From NCBI RefSeq assembly GCF_000471905.2, contig NW_006494931.1, positions 7,739,202 through 7,803,201 on the forward strand: a stretch of 64,000 nt of DNA. Direction: 5' to 3'. The position numbers and the translations under genes were made by a program. A model generated the notes under the pieces. That model searched no databases. It worked only from the letters and a program-made list of their open reading frames with translations, and was not told where the DNA came from. Below are positions 33,576 through 45,059 of this stretch, piece by piece. The DNA is from Amborella trichopoda. Lineage: Eukaryota; Streptophyta; Magnoliopsida; Amborellales; Amborellaceae. Within the stretch, counting starts at the first letter, position 1, and the number at the start of each line of letters is the position of its first letter.

Positions 33576-34394
33576 ACTCACCCCCACATACGCGCCCACG
33601 CCTTTACCTGCACTTTCACGCACTCCTTCCCTAACCTACCGGTTAGTATGCGCGCACCACCTTCATTACCTCCCCAGTGAGTTCATTCATGTCATCACCA
33701 TTCCTCATTCCCCAATGGGTCTCACCCACGCTCACAAAATGGCTGACCATCTTGCCATCTACATTCGTTGTAAGTTAGTAGGGTCACCATCGCCCACTCA
33801 CATTTCATACATCATCCATCTCTCATGGTAGCATAATACCATTTCCCCAAGTGAGTCAAACCATCACCATACTCACTCCATTACCTCCACAGACTGCCAT
33901 TCATCATCACCGGCCCTAAAGCTATAGTACACGTCCTAGCCACATGACATTAAATTGTTTCGCACAAGTCTCGAAGGCATGACCCTAAACACGCCTTCAC
34001 AAAAAAAAACTTGAAGAAATAACATGCATGGTGTATACCTGAACAAGGGAACACCATAAGTAAAAATGACCGACAGGCTTGGTCACGAAACCATGAGTAA
34101 AAGAGTTCCATTAACAAAAAATGGGCACGGTGAAAACCCGAAAGAGAATCATGAGTAAAAATGGAAAAATGGCATACATGGCCAACAAGCCAAGAGAAAA
34201 ATAGCCTATTAAAAAAGAAGATTGGTGAAAACTGTCTTTATGGCACCACTTCCCTAATCCATGGGAAATCCCGCAAAGGGCGCTTAGAGCAATAAAATCA
34301 GCTTAACGCAACATTCGCTTCCACAAGTGGCTTTAGCCAGCGCTCCCTTCATCATCAAGACATTCAAGAGGGTGTAGAGGCTAAAATCATCCCT
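33576..34394 (+). other. 3' internal non-coding region, A2
   Basis: Collinear with 17581-18435, including the A-rich GTAAAAATG segment (about 34000-34170). No gene seen. Confidence 0.5.
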
Positions 34395-35155
34395 CATCTC
34401 CTTCTTCAGTCTTGGGTGAACATGTAGCTCAGTCGACATCCTTCTTCAGTCCTAAGTGAACAGGTAGCCTAGTCGACATCCTTCTTCAGCCCTGCGTGAA
34501 CAAGTAGCCCAGTTGACATCCCTCATCAGTCGTTGATGAGCAGGTAGCCCTGTCGACTTCCTTCTTCAGTTCTGGGTGAACAGGTAGCCCAGTCGACATC
34601 CTTCTTTAGTCTTGGGTGAACAGGTAGCCCAGTCAACATCCTTCTTCAAGACTGGGTGACGACGTAGCTCAGTCATTATCCCTTCTTCAACCCTGAGTGA
34701 CAACGTAGCCTAGTCATTATTCCTTCTTCATAGTTGGGTAACGACCTGCCCAAACATCATCTCTTCTTCAAAGCTGGGTAACAACTTGCCCAGTCAACAT
34801 CCTTCTTCATAAGCTGGTCAACGGCCAGCCCAATCATCATCCCTTCTTCAAAGGTGGGGAACAACCTTCCCAGTCAACATCCTTCTTGAAAAGCTGAGTA
34901 ACGACCTGCCCAGTCATCATCCCTTCTTCAAAGCTGGGTAACAACCTGCCCAGTCAACATCCTTCTTCAAAATCTAGGTAACGACCTGCCCAGTCATCAT
35001 CCCTTCTTCATCGCTGGGTAAGAACCTGCGCAATTAACATCCTTCTTCAAAAGCTGGGTAACGACTTGGCAAGTCAACTTCCCTTCTTCAAAGCTGGGTA
35101 ACAACTTTCCCAGTCAACATCCTTCTTCAAATCTAGGTAATAACCTACCCAGTTA
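34395..35155. repeat. approximately 40-bp array, CATCCTTCTTCAGTCCTGGG type (A2)
   Basis: Same two-phase array as 18436-19125: a TGAACAGGTAGCCCAGTCGA phase, then an AAGCTGGGTAACGACCTGCC phase. The second phase is longer here than in A1. Confidence 0.85.
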
Positions 35156-35393
35156 CCCTCTCCTTTTCTTATGTACCCCCTTCCCCATGCATGAAATGTG
35201 CATGCCTTCTCCTTCTCTTATGGACCTTCTCCCAATGCATGAAATGTGCATGCCTCACTCCATGAGGCTAGGTGACAAAGTATCCTAGTCATCATCCTTC
35301 CAAGGTAGGAAAATGACAAAGCCAGGGCGGAACCTGCCAAAGACATCAGCTCCACTAGCCGGTAAGACTAGACCATTGGGATCGGCTAATAAA

Positions 35394-37406
35394 AATGAAC
35401 TACGAGCGGTGCTAAGCATTGCAGTTGGCAACAAAAGGAGACAACATGCTCCCACACTCTTAGCGATAGTCTCTGATGAAGCGTGAGGCGATAGCCCTTC
35501 ATAAAGCGCGCAACGATAGTCCTCACGGTGCGCATGATGATAGGTGTGGGATGTCGGAAGGATGGCAATTAGCATCGAATACGTGAAGGAAGCTCACGGG
35601 CGGCGGTAGAAGTTGGTGAGAGGTCTCTAGCGGTCAGTGAGGGGTATCGCCATCTACTATAGACGCGCGACAGGGAAGGACCCTTGCGGGCAACAGCAAG
35701 TTTGGCAGTCTGGGTTCTTCACTAAGACGTCGAAGCTACATCTGTGGACAGCGATAAGCGGCACCGTTTATAGGCCTCACTGGAAGAGGGGGATAAAATA
35801 ACAAAAGGAGAAGGAAACTCACGCATGGCGTTGCCATCGCCATGCGCGACCTGCATAACCTGAAGGGAGGCATGCCCGGCATTGCCACTGTCGTGCATGG
35901 AACTCAGACGGAGAAGAAGGGGTAAGAGAGGAAGAAGAGAGAGAAGAAGAAAAAAAGAAAATAAGAGAGAGAAGATATACCTCCAACCTAAGGGTACCAG
36001 TAAAAAAAATTTCTCACCTCACTCTCTCTCTCAAACGTGACCCAACAATGAGAAGAAAGATAAACTTGAATCAAGTAAAAAGTCTCTTTTGTGAAAGGTT
36101 CATTTGGTGCATACAATGCTGGTACATATATATAAAATTTCCCCCAAACATGAGTGGATGTATCCCTAATTGTTGGAAATTAAGATTAAATTAAATTAAA
36201 AGAAATTAGAAAATAGGATGCAAAATGATAGATTTGCCCCTTCCTAACAATTCATACAATTCCAGAACAGTCCCTATGTTGGCTTAGAACTTACGTGATC
36301 TTGCATGACTGATCCGGGGTATTTCTGATGCCCAGTTGATTGTAAAATAATTGTTTTCTTATAGGGCTCGGCATGGCGATCGATTTGATGCTAACTTCGA
36401 GCCATGGATCGTGTTTTTAGTGCACGATCATGTGACTTGAAATTTAAAATGGATCTTTAAACTTCGGATCGATAGTGTACTTGTTCCTTCATGTTTTTTG
36501 ATGATTTCTTCACTGAATTAAACTGAGCATGCCGTTACGTTCATGAGACAACAAACACAGCTCGATCCGTGTTCGAACGAACATTTTGAAACATTGGAAT
36601 TTTGGTCGGAATCTGGAATTCCAGCAACAGAATTTGCAGTCGCTCCATCGTCTTTGTGTGCAGAATCTGACTATTCATCACGTACATGATTTGGGTCAGT
36701 GATAGCTCGAGGACTTACTCAAACGATGAAATTAGTCTCGCAACGATCAAGCTCGCTAGCGCGTGATCTGTCAGCTCGAGCGAGGCATGATGTTGCGGAA
36801 TTTCCTGCACTTTCTTCATGGATCAACAACTTCTTTCTAGCTTTTCTTTGCGCTCAGGTGTCATCACGGGGTGTGCCACATATCGAACCGCTTGTCTTGA
36901 CTGGACGAATATGCTCACTAAATTTGACCGCGATCCGGCTTGGAACAGGTGAGATATGAGCATCGAAAGTAACTATTTGTGACTGTCCTGTCCATGGAAT
37001 GGAGTTGCTAGGTGGCCGCACGGGAATAGCATGTGGCCCCTCTTGTTTCAATGTTTTGCCTATCACATCTTCCTGAAATGTCCGTTTGGGCTGAAATTTT
37101 ACCCCTGGGGTTTTCAACCGTGCTGGATCCAATGGTAGTGGTCCCATAGTAATGTGAGACACCAAAAATGTAGCTCTAGTTATAGGGGCCTTTTCAGGGT
37201 GCTAGAGGTTGATTCTGTCGGAACTGTTTCTCAATTTGCACTGCCTTAGATATGTCGAAATGCGACAAAACATGGCAGAAGACTTTTGAGAGACCTCGTG
37301 AAGATCTTTGCCCATTTCTGGGCTATTCTAAGACTATCGAAATTTCCACTGTTTGCTAAGCTTTATTGAGAGAGGGCCCAATGTTGATGAAAAATACCTT
37401 CGAACA
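35394..37406 (-). repeat. 3' LTR of element C, truncated
   Basis: Family-B-type LTR on the minus strand. Its 5' end is at 37406 (the minus strand starts TGTTCGAAGGTATTTTTCAT). It holds a TATA box (36125-36134) and a donor-like GGAGGTATATC with the GT at 35979-35980. The LTR 3' part is missing: the B LTRs run some 600 bp further. The first about 140 bp (35394-35535) are only loosely similar to the B LTRs. The preceding PPT on the minus strand is the purine-rich GGTGGGCC at about 37411-37418. Confidence 0.75.
36125..36134 (-). promoter_or_regulatory. TATA box, C 3' LTR
   Basis: TATATATATG-type box on the minus strand (plus strand CATATATATAAAA), with the leader donor-like site about 145 bp downstream at 35979. 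Confidence 0.55.
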
Positions 37407-37789
37407 ACATGGCCCACCAAATGTCTTCGAGAGAATCGAGAAGTACAATCATTTGGGAATTTTGAGGGATCTTGTCGAAGTCCTCACTCTCAAGGGACTG
37501 CCAAGCCTTTTCTGAAGGCCAAATGCTATGAACCTTTGGTCGGCATTGTTTGCTGCTACACTAAGGTTGCTTTTGAAGCTCAGGGTATCTCTGTAGGTCG
37601 CGTCTAGCGGGGTCTAGTTGAGGGCTTCTGATCCATCCCGAAAGTCTGATCCCATGTAGGCTAGGGGTTTTGGCGAGACGTACTGTAAAGCCGGTGGCAG
37701 GTTAGATCCTGGCTTTGTTAGTTTTTTGCCTTCATGATGGTCCATAGCATTTCTAGAGGGATCATTTAGTCATCATCCTCACCCTCAAG

Positions 37790-38240
37790 GACTCTTATTG
37801 TTGTTGAACTTGGGAGATCTTATGCGGCTCTCATTCCCTTATGAGCAATGTTGTTGGGAGATCTTGTGCAGCTCTCACTCCTTGATGTGCCATGTTGTTG
37901 GGAGATCTTATGCGAATCTCACTCCTTGATGATCTTATGTGACTCTTACCCCTTGATGAGCCATGATTGTTGGGAGATCTTATGCGGCTCTCATTCCCTG
38001 ATGAGCCATGTCGCAGGGAATCTTATGTAGGTCTCACCCCCTGATGAGCCATGGTGGTTGGCAGATCTTATGTGGCTCTAACTCCCTGCTGAGCCATGTT
38101 GAAACATGGGGGATCTTATACAGCTCACCCCCTGATGAGCCATGTCAATGGGAGATCTTATGCGGTGGGCTCTCACTCCCTGATGAGCCATGTTGTGGGG
38201 ATCTTATGCGGCTCTCACCCCCTGAGGATCCATGGTGGTG
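37790..38240. repeat. approximately 45-bp array, GAGATCTTATGCGGCTCTCA type (C)
   Basis: Irregular tandem units of GGGAGATCTTATGCGGCTCT, then CACTCCCTGATGAGCCATG. The B equivalent is 43690-44245, where units are more regular. Confidence 0.8.
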
Positions 38241-39189
38241 TTGCGATTGGATGTTGGCTTTTGAGGATTTTAGGCAGACCTCATTAGCCAGGATTGTGAC
38301 TATTTGAATATTGAATGTCGGCTAAGGCGGTGGTCATGCGTCAGCTTGTGTTGTTGGTCTAAGCACTCTTTTGTGGGTTTTCACTTGAACAGGGGAAGTG
38401 GCACCGTGAAGACGGTTTTCATCAACTTCTACTATTTTTGGGCTCTTTTACCCATGGCCTTCGGTCATATCCACCCCTTTTCATCTGTTTTTACTCACGA
38501 TGCCCTTTTGGGGTTTTCACCGTGCCTGGATTTTGTTTTTCTACGGAACTCTCTTACTCATAGTTTCATGACCATGCCCGTCTGTCATTTTTACTCACGA
38601 TGCTCCTTGTCAGATGTACAACATGCCCTTTCTTTTCATGTCAAGGCATATTTAGAGTCGTGCCCTCGAGACCTGTGTGAAGCCTTTCAACATCATGCGG
38701 TCAGGACGTGCACTATAGTTTAGGGTCATACAGCTGGGTCGTAGTGGTTGTGAATGGCTGTTTGTGGAGGCCATAGAGTGAGCTTAGTGACAACTTTGAC
38801 TCACTTGGGAAGATGGCATGAAGTTGCCTTGTGAAGAGTTGATGATGGATGGATGGTGGGTGAGTAATGGTGACCCACTAGTTGACGACAAGAATGGCTC
38901 GCAGAAGGGTTCGCCGTTTGGTGAGCATGGGTAAGACTCACTGGAGGAAAATATGGTGAAGTTGTTGTGCGCACACGAATGGGCCGGCTAGGGAAGGTGT
39001 GCATGAAGATTCACGTAAAGTGCATGTGCACGTTTGTAAGCTCACCGGGGAGGAAATGAGGTGGTGGTATGTGCACAGAATTGGGTCGGTTAGGGAAGAC
39101 ACACGTGAAGATGTACGTCAATGGTGTGTGAACGTATGTGGGGGCGTCTTTAAGGTCATGCCTCCTGAACCTGGGCAAAGCAGTTTAAC

Positions 39190-40260
39190 GTCATGCGGCC
39201 AGGACGTGCACTATAGTTTAGGGTCATCTAGCTAGACAGTGGTTATGTAGTTTAAAGTCATGCAACTAGAATCACGTAGTTTAAGGTCGTGCAATGAGAC
39301 CTCGGCTACAATTTAAGGTCATATAGTTTGGACCATGGATATGCAGTTTAAGGTCATGCAGCATGTACCAGGGCTATGCAGTTTAAGGTCACACAATACG
39401 GACCAGTGTGTGGGTCGTCATGTAGGTAAAGTGATATGGGGGATGGATTGTGGATAGCAATCTTGCTCCCTGGGGATAGAGATAGTTAAGGCTATACACA
39501 AATGAGAGGTTTAGATAGAGATGGCAACACTCGAGGAGTGGCCGATGGATGTGACTTCATCGAGGATTAGGAGGTCCAGTGTGACCTCTTCGGGATAATA
39601 AGCAATGGAATTCATGTGACTCTGCTGAGGATGACAGGCTAGAGCACAGATTAACCTCATGAGGGTTGAAAGGATAAGAAGGGCCCTAAACTCCCTGGGG
39701 ATAGTGGGTCGTAGTAAAATGTGACTCTTATTGGGATGTTGGTGTGAAACAAACCCATTAGGGGTTAAAGGGGTAGATATGACTCTTGCACACGTCTAGC
39801 TTCACTAGGGATGCTGACGAAATACCCTTTCAACGAGGAGTTGTTCTATGTCTCGATTGGAGTTGTGAATATGGACCTTTGTCGTGCCGTGCATTACAGT
39901 TTTAGGGTGTTGTAGCTTGGACAATGGCTATGCAGTTTAAAGTCATATGGCTAGGACTGTGCAGTTTAAGGTCATACAACTAGACCTTCACTGCAATTTA
40001 AGGTCGTATAGCTTGGACCATGGCTGTGCAGTTTAAGGTCATGTAGTATGGATCATCCTCGTATAGTTTTGAGTCATGAGATAAGGACTATGCAGTTTAA
40101 GGTCGTGCAACTAGACCTTCGCTAGAGTTTGAGGTCCTATAGTTCGGACCATGGTCGTATAGTTTAAGTCGTGCGATAAGGACTATGCAGTTTAAGGTTG
40201 TACAACTAGACCACTGCTACAACTTAAGGTAGTATAGTTCGGATGGTGCAGTTTATGGTT
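39190..40260. repeat. minisatellite and PBS-like series (C)
   Basis: Reversed counterpart of the A minisatellite, with CAGTTTAAGGTCATGCAACT and GACCATGGCTATGCAG half-units at 39190-39420 and 39890-40260. Between them (39440-39850) is a series of GTGACTCC...GGGGAT motifs, for example GTGACTCTGCTGAGGATGAC and AAACTCCCTGGGGATAGTGG. These are PBS-like on the plus strand, so PBS-complement-like in element sense. Confidence 0.7.
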
Positions 40261-40479
40261 GTGCATATAGACGATGGCGTGGTGAGGGAATTTGACTCCA
40301 TGGGGAACAGAGCTGTCACCGGAGGCTGGACACCCCGAGGAGTGAGGCTGTGGTGCAAGGGATGAACTTCCTGAGAGTACAGGACGATGGCCCAGCTGAG
40401 AGTGTCGTGGCGTGCATGTGGCACAAGTGTTGGATGGCGCACGCGGCATTAGGCCCTTTGGTGAATTGTGCGGTAGTGG

Positions 40480-40656
40480 CCCTTAGCAAAACATGCAGCG
40501 ATAATTCTTTCGACGAGGTGCGCGACGATGGCCCTTAACGAAGGTGCGCAGCGATGACCCTTTGACGAGCGCGCTCGGTGATGGCCCTTGACGAAGGCGT
40601 ACAGTGATGACCCTTTGACGAGGGCATGCGATGATGACCCTTTGACGAGGGCGTGC
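40480..40656. repeat. CGATGACCCTTTGACGAGG array (C)
   Basis: Short units of roughly 25-35 bp, GCGATGACCCTTTGACGAG, followed by a G-rich linker. The array is split by element B: its other part starts at 58642 (CATGCAACGATGGGCCTTGA). B has its own version at 46390-46660. Confidence 0.7.
40652..40656. other. target-site duplication of B, left copy
   Basis: CGTGC immediately outside the LTR terminus TGGTTAGGTG. The right copy is CATGC at 58642-58646. The two 5-mers differ at one position. Confidence 0.7.
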
Positions 40657-43255
40657 TGGTTAGGTGTCTCGATCTCGCCCTCCAAATCTAAGTGATCTGG
40701 CGGCACATGTCTTGGGTTTCTGGTGAACTCAGGATTTGAGATCGCTCTCTCGGAACCTTGCTCGAAGGCAAGGGCAGGTATACCAACCAATGAGAGGAAT
40801 TTTAGGTGGGTTCAGGACTTACTCAAGCTGACTCCCATGGGCATCCTCTTAGATCATGAAGAAAGCCCCCTAGCTGCTTGAGCTGGTTTGAAATCGCCTC
40901 CCTTGACATGTAATCCTCTTATTTTTTTGCATAACACATCTATGGTTAATTTATAAGACAAGTGGGTAGAAGGGACCTACCCTTGTCTTAGGGCAATGCA
41001 TGTTCACATGAGAAGGCGGTGAAGTGAAAGGTTCGATGAAAGATAGAAATAGAAGAGAGCTTAACGTAGGGGTGAGATTAAAATGACAATCAGAAATTAT
41101 CGACTCGGAGTAGTAGCAAGACAGGTATGGTTCTCAGGACCAGCACGACGGCAATACTACTCGAAACCGAGGTCGGCACGTCGATGATAGGCTAAGTCTG
41201 CCCTCAGTCAAGTGAGAGGAGAAAGAGGTGAAGAGGAAAGAACGAGACGATGAAGAGAAGGGTAAATTCGAATGTCAATATGCATCGTGGTGGGCAATGC
41301 ATGAAGACGGTGCATCCCTTGTGGATGACGCTAGCTTCTGGTGGGGAACACGGCGATAGCTTCTCCTAGGTCACACGGTGATGGGCACGGGATGTAGGGA
41401 GAACGGGCACACGGAGGAGGTTCGTAGACGGCGATAGGTGTTGCTAAAGCCCCTAGCAGGGGACGATAGGTATTGTCGTCTACATTAGATGTGCGACCGG
41501 GAGAGACCCCTGCAAGCAGCAACAAACCTTGCCGTCTGGGTTCTTCACCGAGACATCAAAGCTACGTCTGTGCGTGACGATGGGCAGCACCATCTACCGA
41601 CCTCACTTGAAGGAAGAAATAAACAAGTATTAGGGGAAGGGGACTTGTGCATGGCGCTGCCATCGTCATGCGCAGCCTATGAGACCAAGGGAGAGGCATG
41701 CACGGCACTACTACTACTGTGAATGACCCATGAGATGAACTTAAATGAAGAAGAAAGAGAAGAGAGGGGAGAAGAGAAAGAGAAAGAAAATAAAAAGAAG
41801 AGAGAAAAGGTTTACCTCAAACCTAAGGGTACCGATCAAAAGTTTCTCTCATCTCACTCCTTCTCTCAAGCGTGACACAACAGTGCTAAGAAAGAAAAAC
41901 TTGTATTAAGTGAAAACTCTCTCTTGCGTGTGTATGCCTCTGTCTCTTTTTATTTTTACGTACAATGATGGTACGTATATATAGAAGTGTGCTCCAGACA
42001 TGAGTGGATGATCAAAAGTAACCCTAATTGTTAGTAATTAAGATTAAATTGAATTAAAAGAAATTAGAAAATATGGTAAAAAATGACAGATTTGCCCTTT
42101 CCTAACAAGTTGTGGATTTCCATAATAGTCTATGTGTTTCCCTAGAACTTGTGTGATCTTGCATGGCTGATCTGGGGTCGTTCGGATGCCTGGTTGATCA
42201 TAAGATGATTGTTTTCTTATAGGGCTTGACATGGTGATAGATTTGATACAAACTTTGAGCCATGGATCATGTTTTTGGTGTACGATCATGCGACTTGAAA
42301 TTTGAGTAGATCTTGAAACTTTTGATAGTGTTCGTTCCTTGATGTTTTTCTATGTTTTCTTTCCTGAATCACACTGAGCATGCCATACGATCTCGGGGCA
42401 CCAAACGTAGCTCGATTCCATGGTCGAATGAAGATTTTACAAGTTTGGAATTTTCGTCAGAATCAAGGATTTCGGCGACAGAATTTGCAGTTTGTTCATC
42501 GGCCTCAAGTGCAGAATCTGACTGTTAATCATGTACGTGGTTCGGGTCAGAGATGGCCTAAGACCTTATGCCCGTAATGGAATTGGTCTCTCATCGATGG
42601 GGCTCATGATTTGTCCACTCGAGCAAGGCACAACGCTGTTGGATTTCATGCACTGTCTTCACGGATTAGCAACTTCTCTCTAGTTTTTCTTTGCGCTTGG
42701 GTATCGTCGTGGGGCGTGCAACATATCGAATCACTCGTCTGGTCTAGACGAACATGTTCACCAACTTTGAGTACGATCAAACTTAGCATGGGTGAGATAT
42801 GAGTGTCGAAAGTCACTGGTCGTGACTATCCCTTCAATGGTGTAGTGTTACAGGGTGGCTGCACAAGAATAGCGTGCGGCTTCTCCTATTTCACTCTTTC
42901 GCTTATAACTTCTTCCTGGAATGTCCGTTTGAGAAGAAATTTGACCCTTGGGGGTTTTCAACCATGTCAGATCCAATGAAATTGATCCCACAGCAATTAG
43001 AGACGTTGAAAATGTAGCTCTAGTTATAGGGGTCCATTTTACGGTGCTAAAGGTCGATTCTGCCAAAACTACTTCTCAGTCTGCACTACCTTAGACATGT
43101 CTGAATGTGAAAAAACTTGTCAAGAGACTCTTGAGAGACCTCATAATGATCTTCTTGGCCACTTCTGGGGCTCTTATGAGACGGGCGGAATTTCCACTAC
43201 TTGCTAGGCCTTTATTGAGCGGGGGCCCCATGTTTATGAAAAATACCTTCCAACA
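40657..43255 (-). repeat. 3' LTR of B, 2599 bp
   Basis: The minus strand runs from TGTTGGAAGGTATTTTTCAT at 43255 to CACCTAACCA at 40657. TATA box at 41975-41984, donor-like TTGAGGTAAAC with the GT at 41814-41815. Downstream of the donor it has GA/CT-rich sequence and CGATGG/GGTGATGG-type repeats instead of the family-A array. Immediately upstream on the minus strand is the PPT-like GGTGGGGCATG (43257-43267). Confidence 0.85.
41975..41984 (-). promoter_or_regulatory. TATA box, B 3' LTR
   Basis: Minus-strand CTATATATAC, with the donor-like site about 160 bp downstream. Confidence 0.6.
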
Positions 43256-43689
43256 ACATGCCCCACCGAATATTTTTCCTCGAGAGAATAGAGAAGTGCA
43301 ATCATTTGGGAAGTTTGAGGGATATTTTTCAAAGTCCACACACTTAAGAGACTCTCTGTGGTTCTAAAGCATGAGGCCTTTGTCAGGACCTCCTCGTACA
43401 GAACCAGGCCTTTTTTGAAGGTCAAATGCTACGAACCTTTGATCAGCATTGTTCGATGCTACACCAGGTTTGCTTTTGATGCCCAAATTATCTCCTCTAG
43501 GTCTCATCTAGCGGGGTCTAGTGGGGGGATTCTGACCCAACCTAAACGTCTTGTCCCATGTAGGCTAGGGGGTTTGGTGAAGACTACCCTAAAGCCTATG
43601 GCAGGTTAGACCTTGGCTTCGTCAGTTTCTTGCCATTGCGATGACTCTTAGCATTTCTGAAGGGACCTTTTGGTCATCGTACTCACCCT
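43256..43689 (-). other. B 3' internal end with polypurine tract
   Basis: Non-coding. It holds the PPT-like GGTGGGGCATG next to the LTR. Sequence corresponding to 37407-37780 of C. No gene seen. Confidence 0.55.
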
Positions 43690-44245
43690 CAAGGACTCTT
43701 GTTGTTGTTGAGGCAGGGAGAACTTATGTGGCTCTCACTCCTTGATGAGTTTTGAAACCGGGGAGATCTTATGAGGCTCTCACTCCCTGATGAGCTATGA
43801 AACTGGGGAGATCTTATGAGGCTCTCACTCCTTGATGAGCCAGGAAACTGGGAAGATTTTATGAGGCTTTCACTCCCTGATGAGCTATGAAACTAGGGAG
43901 ATCTTATGCGGCTCTCACTCCATGAAACCGGGGAAATCTTATGAGGCTCTCACTCCCTGATGAGCCATGAAACCGAGGATATCTTATGAGGCACTCACTC
44001 CCTGATGGCCCATGAAACTGGGGAGATCTTATGTGCTCTCACTCCTGATGAGCCATGAAACTGAGGAGATCTTATGACGTTCTTACTCCCCCAAGAGATA
44101 TGAAACCGGGGATATCTTATGAGGCTCTCACTCCCTAATGAGCCATGAAACCGGGTAGATCTTATGAGGCTCTCACTCCGTGATGAGCCATGAAATCAGG
44201 GAGATTTTATGAGGCTCTCACTCCCTGATGAGTCATGAAACTGGG
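43690..44245. repeat. approximately 47-bp array, GAGATCTTATGAGGCTCTCA type (B)
   Basis: Regular tandem units: GAGATCTTATGAGGCTCTCA, then CTCCCTGATGAGCCATGAAA and CTGGG. About a dozen units are visible. It occupies the position of the unrelated 40-bp array in A1 and A2. Confidence 0.85.
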
Positions 44246-45059
44246 GAGTCGGCTGAGGCTGTGGAAGTGTGTCAACCTGCTTTGTCGGTCCAAGCTCCCT
44301 TTCGCGGGTTTTCACTTGCACATGGGAAGTGGCACCGTGAGGACGGTTTTGACCAACTTCTATTATTTCTGTGCTCTTGACCCATGACTTTGTGGTCATG
44401 TCCACCCTTTTCATCCATTTTTACTCACGGCGCCCTCTTGGGTTTTCACCATGCCTAGGTTTCTTTTTCCACGAAACTATTTTACTCATGGTTTTGTGAC
44501 CATGCTCGTCCGTAATTTTTACTCATGGCGTTCCCTTATCCAGGTGTACACCATGCCCATTTTTTTGAGAAGGCATGTTTTAGGGTCATGCCTTCAAGAC
44601 CTGTGCGAAGCCTTTTAATGTCATGCGGCCAGGACGCACACTATAATTTAGGGTCATACAGTTGGACCGTAGTAGTAAGGAATGACAAGTCTATAAAGGC
44701 CACAGAACGAGTCTGGTGATGACTTTGACTCACTTGGGAGGATGGCATGAAATTGCCTGTGGAGAGTTTATTGGATGGTAGGTGAAAGGTGGTGACCCAC
44801 TAGCTGACGGTGGATATGGATGCCAAGATAGCTTTCAGTTTGGTGAGCATGGGTAAGACTCACTGGGCCAACTAGGGAAGGTGGCCCATGCACACGAATG
44901 GGCCAACTAGGGAAGACGTGCATGGAGATGCACGTAAAGGGCGTGTGTGCCTAAGTAGGCTAACTGGGGAGAAGAAGAGGGTACGCGCACACAAATGGGT
45001 CGATTAGGGAAAGTGTCCATGAAAATGCACATGAAAGGGGTGTGCGGTTAATGGGGGCA
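44246..45059 (-). other. B 3' internal non-coding region
   Basis: Contains the TTTTTACTCA/GGTTTTCACC segment matching reversed A1 18060-18300, and repeats of GGGAAGACGTGCATGGAGAT (about 44870-45050). No coding region seen. Confidence 0.5.

Larger units (their letters stand above)
19676..35393 (+). mobile_element. element A2: second non-autonomous copy, 3' truncated
   Basis: LTR 19676-22862, PBS 22865-22884, ORF1-like frame, gag (with a sequence gap), protease, antisense PMD gene (28285-30754), antisense promoter (31815), arrays. It ends at about 35393, roughly 290 bp before the expected polypurine tract. RT, RNase H and integrase are missing, with the break in the protease at the same place as A1 (just after the FHVIDI codons). 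It is similar to A1 along its length but clearly not identical, so this is not a very recent duplication. Confidence 0.8.
37407..40656 (-). mobile_element. element C, 3' internal region left of the B insertion
   Basis: Minus-strand 3' non-coding part of C. From 37407 upward: PPT region, a 45-bp array (37790-38240), a segment matching reversed A1 18060-18300 (38400-38560), repeats with GGGAAGGTGTGCATGAAGAT (about 38980-39130), the minisatellite (39190-40260), and a CGATGACCCTTTGACGAG array (40480-40656) into which B is inserted. No gene seen. Confidence 0.75.

Noticed and set aside
37848..38307. Open frames through the GAGATCTTATG array
   Set aside because: The protein repeats (SHVAG, LCGSHSL) simply mirror the tandem DNA unit and are not preserved in B's version.
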